Part shown: in pieces, positions 41,823 to 52,176 of the stretch
How the letters are laid out: the number at the start of each line of letters is the position of its first letter
How positions within the stretch are numbered: position 1 is the stretch's first letter
Assembly (NCBI GenBank): GCA_947450695.1
Contig: CANFWV010000002.1
Span: forward strand, 62,001 to 126,000
From: Comamonadaceae bacterium
Lineage (GTDB): Bacteria > Pseudomonadota > Gammaproteobacteria > Burkholderiales > Burkholderiaceae_C
DNA length: 64,000 nt
Direction of reading: 5' to 3'
The notes under the pieces: model-generated
Told to the model about the DNA's origin: nothing
The model's database searches: none
Seen by the model: only the letters and a program-made list of their open reading frames with translations
Program-made: the position numbers and the translations under genes

Positions 41823-42155
41823 TTACTTGACCGTGCCTTTTGGAAGCACTTGGACGACGGCGCTGCGTTGCACTTGCACTTCGACGCCGGAGGAGATTTC
41901 GAGGCTCATGTAGCCGTCGCTCAATTGGGTGACTTTGCCGAGCAAGCCACCAGCGGTCGCGACTTCATCGCCCTTGGCCAACGCGTCAATCATGGCGCGG
42001 TGCTCTTTTTGTTTTTTCATCTGCGGGCGGATCATGACGAAATACAGAACCACAAACATCAGCACCAGTGGCAGCATGCTCGTCAGCGAAGACATCATGC
42101 CGCCAGCGTCGGCTGCAGCTGGGGCGGTCTGGGCAAAAGCAGAAGAAATAAACAC
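41823..42155 (-). CDS. yajC: preprotein translocase subunit YajC (GTG start)
   Basis: (V/M)FISSAFAQTAPAAADAGGMMSSLTSMLPLVLMFVVLYFVMIRPQMKKQKEHRAMIDALAKGDEVATAGGLLGKV; GTG at 42155 with TGGAG upstream. Confidence 0.92.
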   Translation of the reverse strand: MFISSAFAQTAPAAADAGGMMSSLTSMLPLVLMFVVLYFVMIRPQMKKQKEHRAMIDALAKGDEVATAGGLLGKVTQLSDGYMSLEISSGVEVQVQRSAVVQVLPKGTVK

Positions 42156-42272
42156 AGGCAAACTCCACAAAGGTGAATAAAAAACGCAAGCAGCGCTTGG
42201 GCGCCGGGGCCCGCTGGCACTGCTCAAATAAGCCTTTGATTGTATCGGGAGACCTCACGGCTCATGTGAGCC

Positions 42273-43196
42273 TCAGAGTCCGAGCATCAGCTTGAGGTTT
42301 TGTACCGCCGCGCCTGAGGCACCCTTGCCCAGGTTGTCCAGCCGGGCGATCAGCACGGCGTGGCGGTGCTCTTCATTGCCAAAGACACGCAACTCCATTT
42401 TGTTGGTGTTGATCAGTGCGGTGGCGTCGAGCTTGCCAGACGCGGTGGCGGGCTCGACCGTGACCCATTCGCTGCCGGCGTAGTGTGCTGCCAGCGTTTC
42501 TTCGAGCTTGGCGGCCGTCGGCCGGCCCGGCAACAAGTCAAGGTGCAGGGGTAGTTGCACCAACATGCCTTGGCGGAAATTGCCGACCGAGGGGATGAAG
42601 ATGGGGCGGCGTGTGAGTCCGGTGTAGCAAGAGATTTCGGCCAGATGTTTGTGCGCCAACCCGAGCCCGTAGACCTCAAACAGAGGCGCCGTGCCCGCTT
42701 CGTAATCTTCGATCATGCTGCGGCCACCGCCTGAATAGCCGCTCACGGCGGGCAGCGCCAATGGATAGTCTTTAGGTAACAAGCCGGCGTCCACCAAGGG
42801 ACGAATCAGTGCAATCGCACCGGTGGCGTAGCAGCCAGGGTTGGAGACGCGGGTGGCGTGTTGTACAGCGGCTTTTTGGCCGGCGGTGAGTTCCGGAAAA
42901 CCAAAGATCCAGCCGGGGGCGGTGCGGTGTGCGGTTGAGGCGTCAATAATCTTCGGGCCCGGCTGGCCAGAGCGCAGGGCCAGCGCGTCGATCACGGCCA
43001 CCGACTCGCGTGCGGCGTCGTCGTGCAGACACAAAATCACGACATCGACGCCGGCCATCAACGAGGCCTTGGCGTCAATGTCTTTGCGCAGCGCAGGTGC
43101 AATGCTGACCAGCTCAATGTTAGGCATGCTCTGCAGGCGTTCGCGGATTTGCAGGCCCGTGGTGCCCGCTTCACCGTCAATAAAGACCTTGGCCAT
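42273..43196 (-). CDS. argC: N-acetyl-gamma-glutamyl-phosphate reductase, short (type 2) form
   Basis: [39 protein letters not shown] active-site Cys motif; 307 aa. Confidence 0.94.
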   Translation of the reverse strand: MAKVFIDGEAGTTGLQIRERLQSMPNIELVSIAPALRKDIDAKASLMAGVDVVILCLHDDAARESVAVIDALALRSGQPGPKIIDASTAHRTAPGWIFGFPELTAGQKAAVQHATRVSNPGCYATGAIALIRPLVDAGLLPKDYPLALPAVSGYSGGGRSMIEDYEAGTAPLFEVYGLGLAHKHLAEISCYTGLTRRPIFIPSVGNFRQGMLVQLPLHLDLLPGRPTAAKLEETLAAHYAGSEWVTVEPATASGKLDATALINTNKMELRVFGNEEHRHAVLIARLDNLGKGASGAAVQNLKLMLGL

Positions 43197-43379
43197 GGAA
43201 TTTCCTCAAAAAACGGGGTGTAAGTTACGCGCAATTATGGTGCGTTGCAGCATGATACAGTCGTTGGCTGTCGAGTTCAGAACCCGCTGAAGCCTCATTT
43301 TTGAGGATCTGCAACAAACTTGCATTTCCAATCAGGTCATGCGGCGGGGCCCCCTTCACTGATTCCTGGAAGTTATTTC

Positions 43380-44549
<1,170 letters not shown>

Positions 44550-44566
44550 AGCCGAAGGAAAACACC

Positions 44567-45460
44567 ATGTCCATCTATATCAATAAAGACACCAAAGTCA
44601 TCACCCAAGGCATCACCGGCAAAACCGGTCAGTTCCACACGCGCATGTGCCGTGACTACGCGAATGGCCGCAACGCCTTCGTGGCCGGTGTGAACCCGAA
44701 GAAAGCCGGCGAAGATTTCGAAGGCATCCCAATTTTCGCCAACGTCACTGAAGCCGCCAGCGCCACCGGCGCCACGGTGTCGGTGATTTACGTGCCGCCT
44801 GCGGGCGCTGCTGCTGCCATCTGGGAAGCTGTCGAAGCCAACCTTGACTTGGCTATTTGTATCACCGAAGGCATCCCCGTCCGTGACATGCTCGAAGTGC
44901 GTAACCGCATGAAAGCCAAAGAAGCCGCTGGCGGCAAACGTACGCTGTTGCTCGGCCCTAACTGCCCTGGTCTGATCACGCCTGACGAGATCAAGATTGG
45001 CATCATGCCCGGTCACATTCACCGCAAAGGCCGCATTGGTGTGGTCTCGCGTTCCGGTACTTTGACGTACGAAGCGGTGGCTCAGTTGACCGAAATCGGT
45101 CTGGGTCAGTCCAGCGCCGTCGGCATTGGTGGCGACCCGATCAATGGCTTGAAGCACATCGACGTGATGCGCGCTTTCAATGACGACCCAGACACCGACG
45201 CCGTTATCATGATTGGCGAAATCGGCGGCCCGGACGAAGCCGAAGCGGCTCTGTGGTGCAAGGCCAACATGAAGAAGCCGATCGTCGGTTTCATTGCTGG
45301 CGTGACGGCTCCGGCCGGCAAGCGCATGGGCCACGCGGGTGCGCTGATCTCTGGTGGCGCCGACACGGCAGATGCCAAGCTGGCGATCATGGAAGCCTGC
45401 GGCTTCACGGTCACGCGCAACCCATCTGAGATGGCCAAGCTGCTGAAAGCCTTGCTCTAA
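44567..45460 (+). CDS. sucD: succinate-CoA ligase alpha subunit
   Basis: MSIYINKDTKVITQGITGKTGQFHTRMCRDYANGRNAFVAGVNPKKAGE; GHAGALISGG. Confidence 0.97.
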   Translation: MSIYINKDTKVITQGITGKTGQFHTRMCRDYANGRNAFVAGVNPKKAGEDFEGIPIFANVTEAASATGATVSVIYVPPAGAAAAIWEAVEANLDLAICITEGIPVRDMLEVRNRMKAKEAAGGKRTLLLGPNCPGLITPDEIKIGIMPGHIHRKGRIGVVSRSGTLTYEAVAQLTEIGLGQSSAVGIGGDPINGLKHIDVMRAFNDDPDTDAVIMIGEIGGPDEAEAALWCKANMKKPIVGFIAGVTAPAGKRMGHAGALISGGADTADAKLAIMEACGFTVTRNPSEMAKLLKALL

Positions 45461-45482
45461 GCAAAGCTTCCAACGCTGACCG

Positions 45483-45511
45483 AAACGGGCCTGACGGGCC
45501 CGTTTTTTTTG
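45483..45511 (+). terminator. rho-independent terminator after sucD
   Basis: AAACGGGCCTGACGGGCCCGTTTTTTTT. Confidence 0.92.
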
Positions 45512-45642
45512 GGGGAGAGTGGGGTGTCAGTCGGGCGTAAGGGCTAATACGGACGGGTCTGTCCCCTGCTGGGGCCTACACTCTTTAGTCATCAAAAAAA
45601 GCGTGCCAAACGCTTTTTAAATTTATAACAACGGAGCTCGCC

Positions 45643-46341
45643 ATGTTTTTCGGATTAGACCTCGCCTCGCCTATTTTTTGGAGCGCTTTCGGCTCCATCG
45701 TTTTGGCCAACATTGTTTTGTCTGGCGACAACGCCGTGGTGATCGCCATGGCCGCCCGCACGTTACAACCTTCGCAGCGCGGCAAAGCCATTTTTTGGGG
45801 CAGTGCCGCCGCCATCGTCATGCGGATTGTGCTGACCATCGTCGCCATTCAACTGCTGTCCTTGCCTTACCTGAAAGTCGTTGGCGCGGTGCTGCTGGTG
45901 TACATCGGCGTTGATCTGCTGCGCGGTGAAGAAGAAGGCGACGGCGACGGCAAAGAAATCAACGGCCTGGCCGCGGCCATTCGCACCATCTTGATCGCCG
46001 ACTTGGTGATGAGCCTGGACAACGTGCTGGCGGTTGCCGCTGCAGCCAAGGGCAATTTGCCGCTGCTGGTGCTCGGTTTGCTGGTCAGCATTCCCTTGAT
46101 TATTTTTGGCGCGACGTTGCTGACCAAGGTCATGGAGCGCTTCCCGATCATCATCACCATCGGCGCGGCATTGCTCGGCTTTCTGGCTGGCGAAATGTTG
46201 CTGACTGACCCGGCCGTGACAACCTACCTGGGCGTGATGAGCGAGCAGTCGGTCACGATCGCCGGCATTGTCGGTGCGCTGTTGGTCGTTGGGCTGGGCA
46301 AATGGATGAGCCAGTCGCACTCTGACGACGCTGCTGCCTGA
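45643..46341 (+). CDS. TerC family integral membrane protein
   Basis: FGSIVLANIVLSGDNAVVIAMAARTLQPSQRGKAIFWGSAAAIVMRI; LIADLVMSLDNVLAVAAAAKGN. Confidence 0.93.
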   Translation: MFFGLDLASPIFWSAFGSIVLANIVLSGDNAVVIAMAARTLQPSQRGKAIFWGSAAAIVMRIVLTIVAIQLLSLPYLKVVGAVLLVYIGVDLLRGEEEGDGDGKEINGLAAAIRTILIADLVMSLDNVLAVAAAAKGNLPLLVLGLLVSIPLIIFGATLLTKVMERFPIIITIGAALLGFLAGEMLLTDPAVTTYLGVMSEQSVTIAGIVGALLVVGLGKWMSQSHSDDAAA

Positions 46342-46362
46342 TTTTTCTGCCTCTCGAACCCA

Positions 46363-46393
46363 TGCAAAGCACGGCTCAGGCCGTGCTTTGTGC
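46363..46393 (+). terminator. hairpin downstream of terC
   Basis: GCAAAGCACGGCTCAGGCCGTGCTTTGTGC, perfect long stem, weak U-tract. Confidence 0.55.
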
Positions 46394-46473
46394 GTTCATG
46401 GTCGATACTCCTCCTCTTCATTTGTACAGCTGCTAAAAAGCTTCTCGCCCATCATTTCCCAAGGAGGTATTCC

Positions 46474-46956
46474 ATGAATCGTTCCCTGCCAAAAAGTGCC
46501 AAAGGTTTCACCCTGATCGAGCTGATGATCGTGATCGCGATCATCGGCATCTTGGCCGCAGTGGCTTTGCCGCGTTATCAGGACTACATCGTGCGCGCGA
46601 AAGTGTCCGAATTGATGTTGGCGGCCACGCCAGCGAAGATCGCGGTGACGGAAAGCGTGCAGCTCAAAGGTGACATGCCGGTCTCTATCGGCTTGGCGAC
46701 GGCTGCGGAGCAGGCGGCGCAAAATACCCTGACTTCGGGCTACGTGAAGTCGGTTGAATACGCGCTTGTCACGGGTGAGGCAGAAGAACAAGAGGGTGTC
46801 ATCACGGTGACCGGACTGAATGACTCTCGCTTGGCCGACAAGACACTGGCCTTGACAGGAAAGCTCACCAAGTCAACGGGTCAATTGGTTTGGACATGCG
46901 CGGCCGGTACAACCAACCCGCTCGACGCCAAATACCTCCCCGCCAGCTGCAAATAA
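46474..46956 (+). CDS. type IV pilin (PilA-like)
   Basis: [48 protein letters not shown] (class III leader with G/F cleavage and Glu5); two cysteines [18 protein letters not shown] as a possible C-terminal disulfide loop. Confidence 0.95.
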   Translation: MNRSLPKSAKGFTLIELMIVIAIIGILAAVALPRYQDYIVRAKVSELMLAATPAKIAVTESVQLKGDMPVSIGLATAAEQAAQNTLTSGYVKSVEYALVTGEAEEQEGVITVTGLNDSRLADKTLALTGKLTKSTGQLVWTCAAGTTNPLDAKYLPASCK

Positions 46957-46959
46957 GCC

Positions 46960-48465
46960 TTGCCGTCAGTTTTACTGGCCGTCTGCCTTGTCTTGCCTTG
47001 GCTGAATGGCTACACCGCCGGGCCGACGCCCAACTTGTGGCCTTGGCTGGTCTCGGCGGTGTGTGGTGTGCTGGTCGCGCTGGGCTGGGGCCGGGTCAGC
47101 GCCCGTTTGTTGGCGCTAACTTGGTTGGCAGCCGCGCTCATCAGCAGCCTGCTGGCCCTGCTGCAGTACTTTGGCGTGGCGTCTGCATTGGCGCCTTGGC
47201 TTAGCCCGACCTTGACCGGCGAAGCCTTTGCCAACCTGCGCCAGCGTAACCAGTTCGCCACGCTCACCAGCATCGGTCTGGTGGCGCTGTTGGCGTGTGT
47301 GACATTACGGGCAAGGGTAACCTGCAAGACGTCGACTCACTGGACCCTGGTTAAGCTGCTGCCATTGCCCGGCTGGGCCTACGCCAGCGCGTTGTTGCTG
47401 GCTCTGGGCAACGCCGCCAGCAGTTCCCGAACCGGCTTGTTGCAATGGGCGTTGTTGCTGGTGTTGACACTGTGGTGGCAGCGCGCCGGCCGTCGGCCGC
47501 TCGCGTGGCTGGCTGTGTTGGCACTGCTGATGTATGCCCTCGCTGTGCTGCTGCTGCCAAGGCTCCTCAGTTTGGCGACCGGCATCAGCATTGAGGGCCT
47601 ATGGGGGCGCCTGGCGCAAACCGGCGGCGACAGCCGGCGCGTGCTGTGGGACAACGTGCTGACGCTGATCGCGCAAAAGCCATGGTTCGGCTGGGGCTGG
47701 GGCGAGCTGGACTATGCGCACTTCATCACCGCTTACCCCGGTTCGCGCTTCACCGAAATTTTGGGCAACGCACACAACTTGCCGATGCATGTGGCCGTGG
47801 AACTCGGCATCCCTGCAGCCGTGCTGATGTGCGCCGGCTTGGCTTGGGCCGTGCACCGTGCGGCACCTTGGCGCGACACCGATCCAGCGCGCCAAATGGC
47901 GTGGGCCGTGCTGGCGGTCATCGGCCTGCACAGCCTGTTGGAATTTCCACTTTGGTACGGCCCTTTCCAATTGGCGCTGTCGCTGTGCGTGGTGTGGCTG
48001 TGGCAAACGAGGCCGCTGAGCGACTCACCCGTCAAACAGGTCGGTCAAAAGTCCCACGTTTCGTGGCGCGTCTCTGCTGCCGCAGCAGCCTTGCTAGCGC
48101 TAGGCTACGCCGGCTTTGACTACGTTCGCGTTACGCAACTGTTTATACCGGCCGACAAACGCTGGTCAGTCTTCCAAGAGGACACCTTGGCCAAGGCGGA
48201 AAACTCTTGGTTGTTCGCACCGCAAGTTCGGTTTGCAACGCTGCTCACGACCGATGTCACGCCCGCCAACGCACCGGCCATGCAGGCTTTGGCGCTGAGC
48301 GTGTTGCATTATTCGCCCGAGGCCAAAGTGGTGGCCAAACTCATCAACAGCGCCTTGCTGGCGGGCCAGCGTGCCGACGCCGATTTTTACCTGGCGCGCT
48401 TGTGTTGGGCGTATCCGCAAGACATTGCAAGCGCGGCCTACCAAGCTGCTTGCCCGGTGAAATAA
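46960..48465 (+). CDS. O-antigen ligase/Wzy-type membrane protein, probable pilin O-oligosaccharyltransferase (PglL/TfpO-like)
   Basis: Multi-TM protein; NLRQRNQFATLTSIGL and GWGWGELDYAHFITAYPGSRFTEILGNAHNLPMHVAVELGIPAA (Wzy_C motif region); TTG start 3 nt after the pilin stop. Confidence 0.83.
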   Translation: MPSVLLAVCLVLPWLNGYTAGPTPNLWPWLVSAVCGVLVALGWGRVSARLLALTWLAAALISSLLALLQYFGVASALAPWLSPTLTGEAFANLRQRNQFATLTSIGLVALLACVTLRARVTCKTSTHWTLVKLLPLPGWAYASALLLALGNAASSSRTGLLQWALLLVLTLWWQRAGRRPLAWLAVLALLMYALAVLLLPRLLSLATGISIEGLWGRLAQTGGDSRRVLWDNVLTLIAQKPWFGWGWGELDYAHFITAYPGSRFTEILGNAHNLPMHVAVELGIPAAVLMCAGLAWAVHRAAPWRDTDPARQMAWAVLAVIGLHSLLEFPLWYGPFQLALSLCVVWLWQTRPLSDSPVKQVGQKSHVSWRVSAAAAALLALGYAGFDYVRVTQLFIPADKRWSVFQEDTLAKAENSWLFAPQVRFATLLTTDVTPANAPAMQALALSVLHYSPEAKVVAKLINSALLAGQRADADFYLARLCWAYPQDIASAAYQAACPVK

Positions 48466-48524
48466 CGCGGGGACCGTCACGTATACTCGGCAGCCGATTC
48501 TCGGCCGTACAGACTGAACACACT

Positions 48525-49214
48525 ATGCACATCGGCATCGCTGAAGACGACCCAGACCAACTTGCGTTGATCAGCCTCTGGTTAGAAGCCGCGCAGCACT
48601 CAGTGCGGGGTTTCGGCACGGCCGCCGACTACCTTGACGCGCTCAAGAAAGAGCACTTTGACCTTCTGTTAATCGACTGGATGCTGCCTGACGGCACTGG
48701 CGCAGACTTGCTGCCTTGGGTTCGTGGCAATCTGGGTTGGGATGTGCCGGTGCTGGTGGTGACGGCTCTTGAAGACGAAGAAACCGTGGTGCAGGCCTTG
48801 CAGGCGGGTGCTGACGACTATGTGGTCAAGCCGCTCAAGCATTTGGAGCTGCTGGCTCGGGTGGCGGCGTTGGGTCGGCGTGTGCGCTCTGGCGGCTTGC
48901 CTGTGTTGCGCATGGGTGCCTTCGAGATCGATATCACCCGCCAACGGCTGACGCTCGACGACGAACCCGTGACCATGACTCAGAAAGAATTCGACCTGTC
49001 GGCTTATCTGTTTCAGAACCCCGGCAAGCTTTTGTCGCGGGACCATTTGCTCAACAAAATCTGGGGCATCAACGTCGACGTCGACACCCGCACTGTCGAC
49101 ACACACATCAGCCGGCTGCGCAAGAAGCTGAGTCTTGACGGCAACAAGGGCTGGAAGCTGTCACCCGTGTATGGTGTGGGTTACCGCTTTGAACGGGTTG
49201 ATTTGCCTACTTAA
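48525..49214 (+). CDS. OmpR/PhoB-type response regulator, orphan in this window
   Basis: MHIGIAEDDPDQLALISLWLEAAQHS, LLLIDWMLPDGTG, VVTALEDEE, VVKPLKHLELLARV; winged helix VDTHISRLRKKLSLDGNKGWKLSPVYGVGYRFE. Confidence 0.94.
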   Translation: MHIGIAEDDPDQLALISLWLEAAQHSVRGFGTAADYLDALKKEHFDLLLIDWMLPDGTGADLLPWVRGNLGWDVPVLVVTALEDEETVVQALQAGADDYVVKPLKHLELLARVAALGRRVRSGGLPVLRMGAFEIDITRQRLTLDDEPVTMTQKEFDLSAYLFQNPGKLLSRDHLLNKIWGINVDVDTRTVDTHISRLRKKLSLDGNKGWKLSPVYGVGYRFERVDLPT

Positions 49215-49225
49215 ATCTTCGGGTG

Positions 49226-49624
49226 TCAGGACTGTAAAACTGCAAAACCCTGAACGGCGTCGGCGCATGTACCGTAAATTTTGATGGTGTTGTGCAATCG
49301 CATTAACTTGAAAAGATGGCTCACGGTCTGCGACAGCTCGCACAGATGCAATTGGCCGTTTAAGACCTTTATTTTCTGGAGGCAGGCCAGCAGCGCACCC
49401 AGGCCCATGCTGTCGATGAATTGAACCCCTGCGATGTCGAGCACGATGTTGCGCGGTATGGCGATGTGGGCCTTCATAGCTTGGCGGAATGCATGGGCAT
49501 TGCTGGCGCAGAGCTTAACGACGCGCAGTTCAATCACCAAGACATCGTTGACTTCAATGCGGTGTGTCAGATTAAGGTGATGGCTCAAGAGGTCTCTAAA
49601 AAATTGAATGGCATACCGATGCAC
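49226..49624 (-). CDS. STAS domain protein (paralog 1)
   Basis: RNIVLDIAGVQFIDSMGLGALLACLQKIKVLNGQLHLCELSQTVSHLFKLMRLHNTIKIY. Confidence 0.88.
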   Translation of the reverse strand: MHRYAIQFFRDLLSHHLNLTHRIEVNDVLVIELRVVKLCASNAHAFRQAMKAHIAIPRNIVLDIAGVQFIDSMGLGALLACLQKIKVLNGQLHLCELSQTVSHLFKLMRLHNTIKIYGTCADAVQGFAVLQS

Positions 49625-49703
49625 TTGTGCTGAACTGTCGCCTTTGTGTGCAGCGTTGATTATCGCTTTGAGCCGGTTAATTTTCTTGCCGATGCAGCGT
49701 GTG

Positions 49704-50867
49704 TCAGTTGTGCCAGTTGGCGTTAACGCCGCGCGGATTCAACACCGACAGGGGCTGCGACTGCCGCGTGTCCCCCCACCAGCGTTGGCTCACCGGCAAG
49801 TTGGCGGCTTGCTCCACATGGCCATTGCCCGACACGCAGTAGGCCCCTGAGATCAGCGCCTCGCGGGCGGTTGCACCTGCGCCGACTCTGGCGTAGTCAA
49901 ACAGCACGCTGCGCTCGACCACGGCACCCGCTTCAACGTGACAGCCGCTGCCGATCCACACCGGCCCACGCAGCACACAGCCGGCGTCAATGCGACTGCC
50001 TGAGCCGATGAACACAGGTCCTTCAATGCGCACAGAGTCCCAGGCCACCCGTGTGTTGAGGCCAACGCGCACGCCTGGCAGCACCTGCTGGCCAGGCAGT
50101 GCCACACCGGCGACGCCGCCTTGCATCATGCGTTGAACAATTTGCCAGTAGTCCGCTAAACGGCCAATGTCTAGCCATTCAAAGTCGTGACACTGGGCGA
50201 AAAAAGGCACACCCTGGAGGACCAAGGAAGGAAATAATTCGCTGCCGATGTCATACACCCCTTGCGACGGAATATGCGGCAGTACCTCGGGCTCAATCAG
50301 GTAAATGCCGCAGCTGGCCTGGCGCGACAAGGCTTCTTGCGGTGCTGGTTTTTCTTGAAATGACGCCACGCGGCCGTTGGTATTCGTCACCACAATACCG
50401 TAATTAGAGACGTCTTTTTCAGCCACCTCACGGGTGATCACGCTGGCGATCGCACCCTGCGCACGGTGGATGGCGGCGGCCGCTTGCAGTTCGATATTGA
50501 CCACAGCGTCGCCGCACAGCACCGCAGTGGTGTCGTCAATGAAACCGCCGAGGTTGTGAATGTTGCGCAGCGCACCGGCGGACCCCATCGGCTCAGGCAC
50601 GATCTGGCCGTCTTTGAGATGGCCCTCGAACGAGTAGCCAATGTGCGCGCCAAAGCGCCGGCCATCGCCAAAATACTGCTCAATGCGGTGCGCGAAATGG
50701 CTAGTGTTGACCATGATCTCGCGGATGCCTTGGCGCACCAGATGCTCGACGATGTATTCCATCACCGGTTTCCCCAGCAAAGGAATCATCGGTTTCGGTG
50801 TGTCGGCGGTGAGCGGATGCAATCTGGTGCCGCGGCCGGCGGCCAAGATGATGGCTTTTTTGATCAA
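49704..50867 (-). CDS. sugar-phosphate nucleotidyltransferase with left-handed beta-helix (NDP-sugar pyrophosphorylase-like)
   Basis: KKAIILAAGRGTRLHPLTADTPKPMIPLLGKPVMEYIVEHL (NTP_transferase), then hexapeptide repeats (VRIEGPVFIGSGSRIDAGCVLRGPVWIGSGCHVEAGAVVERSVL). TTG start at 50867 with GGAGTTT upstream. Confidence 0.9.
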   Translation of the reverse strand: MIKKAIILAAGRGTRLHPLTADTPKPMIPLLGKPVMEYIVEHLVRQGIREIMVNTSHFAHRIEQYFGDGRRFGAHIGYSFEGHLKDGQIVPEPMGSAGALRNIHNLGGFIDDTTAVLCGDAVVNIELQAAAAIHRAQGAIASVITREVAEKDVSNYGIVVTNTNGRVASFQEKPAPQEALSRQASCGIYLIEPEVLPHIPSQGVYDIGSELFPSLVLQGVPFFAQCHDFEWLDIGRLADYWQIVQRMMQGGVAGVALPGQQVLPGVRVGLNTRVAWDSVRIEGPVFIGSGSRIDAGCVLRGPVWIGSGCHVEAGAVVERSVLFDYARVGAGATAREALISGAYCVSGNGHVEQAANLPVSQRWWGDTRQSQPLSVLNPRGVNANWHN

Positions 50868-50937
50868 AGGAAACTCCTCAGTGTGGGTGTCTTGTGGGCT
50901 TGTTTTGATTACAAGGCAAGAGATCGACCGAGTTGTG

Positions 50938-51297
50938 TCAGGACTGTGAACCTTCAAAGAATTGCACGGCATCGGCGCAGCTGGCGTGAATTGTGAAAGT
51001 GCGGTGCAGGCGCATCAGCTTGCAAAGTTGGCTCATGGTGTGTGACAACTCGCACAAGTGGAGGTGGCCTTGCACCGTCTTCAAATACCGGGTGCAAGAG
51101 AGCAGTGCCGCCAAGCCGATGCCGTCGATAAATTGCACCCCGGCGAGGTCAAGCACTACTTTGCGCCAGCGTGCCAGCAGGGGCTTGACGGCACGAAGCA
51201 AGGCGGGGGCGTTGTCGGCATTGAGCTTTTCAACGCGCAGTTCGATCACCAAAACGTCGTTGGCTTCAATCCGGTGGTTCAATTCAAAGTGATGCAT
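50938..51297 (-). CDS. STAS domain protein (paralog 2)
   Basis: RKVVLDLAGVQFIDGIGLAALLSCTRYLKTVQGHLHLCELSHTMSQLCKLMRLHRTFTIHASCADAVQFFE, closely similar to 49226..49624. Confidence 0.88.
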   Translation of the reverse strand: MHHFELNHRIEANDVLVIELRVEKLNADNAPALLRAVKPLLARWRKVVLDLAGVQFIDGIGLAALLSCTRYLKTVQGHLHLCELSHTMSQLCKLMRLHRTFTIHASCADAVQFFEGSQS

Positions 51298-51432
51298 CTG
51301 AAGTGTTCAAATTTTGAAAACAGATGAACGATAAGTCGGCCGGGAGCTGCTTAGGGGGGCAAGTTGCCTTGCTAACGGGCAGTTAAATGCCCTGATTCAT
51401 GTAGTCCAGATGCCCGGTGGCCATCCACTATT

Positions 51433-51479
51433 GCGTCATTGCGAGCGCAGCGACGGAATTACGCCGCTTGGAGTGACGC
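51433..51479. repeat. REP-like imperfect palindrome
   Basis: GCGTCATTGCGAGCGCAGCGACGGAATTACGCCGCTTGGAGTGACGC; ends GCGTCA/TGACGC, core resembles the widespread CGTCATTGCGAGCG...GCGACGG dispersed repeats. Confidence 0.55.
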
Positions 51480-51488
51480 GGCGTTGGC

Positions 51489-51797
51489 TCAGTTGACTGG
51501 GTTGCCTTTGATCGCCTCTTGCAATAGCGCTTGCAATTTAGACAACGCTTCATTGATCCCAGCATCGCTGCAACACTCCGCGACACGGGCCGCCTCACCC
51601 AACGCCACATAGCCAAATGAACCCGCGGCACCGGCGAGTCGGTGCAGTTCAGCGCGCTGTGCGTCGCTACCACCTGGGGCCAGCGCAATGGCTGACCAGC
51701 GCGCTGGCAAACCCTCTATGAAGTGGCGTTGTAAGGCCGCAAAACGCGATGGCAAGCTGGCGCTTAGCGCCGCAGCCTTAGCGTCATCGTGCACCAC
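51489..51797 (-). CDS. Hpt domain phosphotransfer protein
   Basis: AELHRLAGAAGSFGYVALGEAARVAE matches the Hpt motif HxLxGxxxxxGxxxL; overlaps the CheY-like gene. Confidence 0.85.
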   Translation of the reverse strand: MVHDDAKAAALSASLPSRFAALQRHFIEGLPARWSAIALAPGGSDAQRAELHRLAGAAGSFGYVALGEAARVAECCSDAGINEALSKLQALLQEAIKGNPVN

Positions 51798-52176
51798 GAC
51801 CGTATTCCCAATAAGGTTGGAGATCCCGCGCCAGCGTCATCGGGTCAAAGGGCTTGACGATCAGTCCGGCGGCGCCAAGCAGCAGCAGTGACTCGAGTTC
51901 AGCGGGCATCGCTTTGGCCGTCATAAAAACCACCGGAACATCTCGCATGACCGGCATTTTGCGCAACGCTTTCAAAACTTCCGGGCCGCTGCGCCCGGGC
52001 ATCATGACGTCGAGCAACACCAGGTCTGGCGCGAAGGCGGTGACGCTGGCCAAGGCCACGCTGCCGTCAGCGCAACACAGTACGTCGAGTTGGCCGACGG
52101 TGCCCAGACTGAGCTCAACCAACAGGCGGATATCGGGATCGTCTTCGACGCACATCACGCGCTTGAGTTTATTCAT
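51784..52176 (-). CDS. CheY-like single-domain response regulator
   Basis: KRVMCVEDDPDIRLLVELSL, DLVLLDVMMPGRSG, PVVFMTAKAMPAE, GLIVKPFDPMTL. Confidence 0.94.
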   Translation of the reverse strand: MNKLKRVMCVEDDPDIRLLVELSLGTVGQLDVLCCADGSVALASVTAFAPDLVLLDVMMPGRSGPEVLKALRKMPVMRDVPVVFMTAKAMPAELESLLLLGAAGLIVKPFDPMTLARDLQPYWEYGRGAR

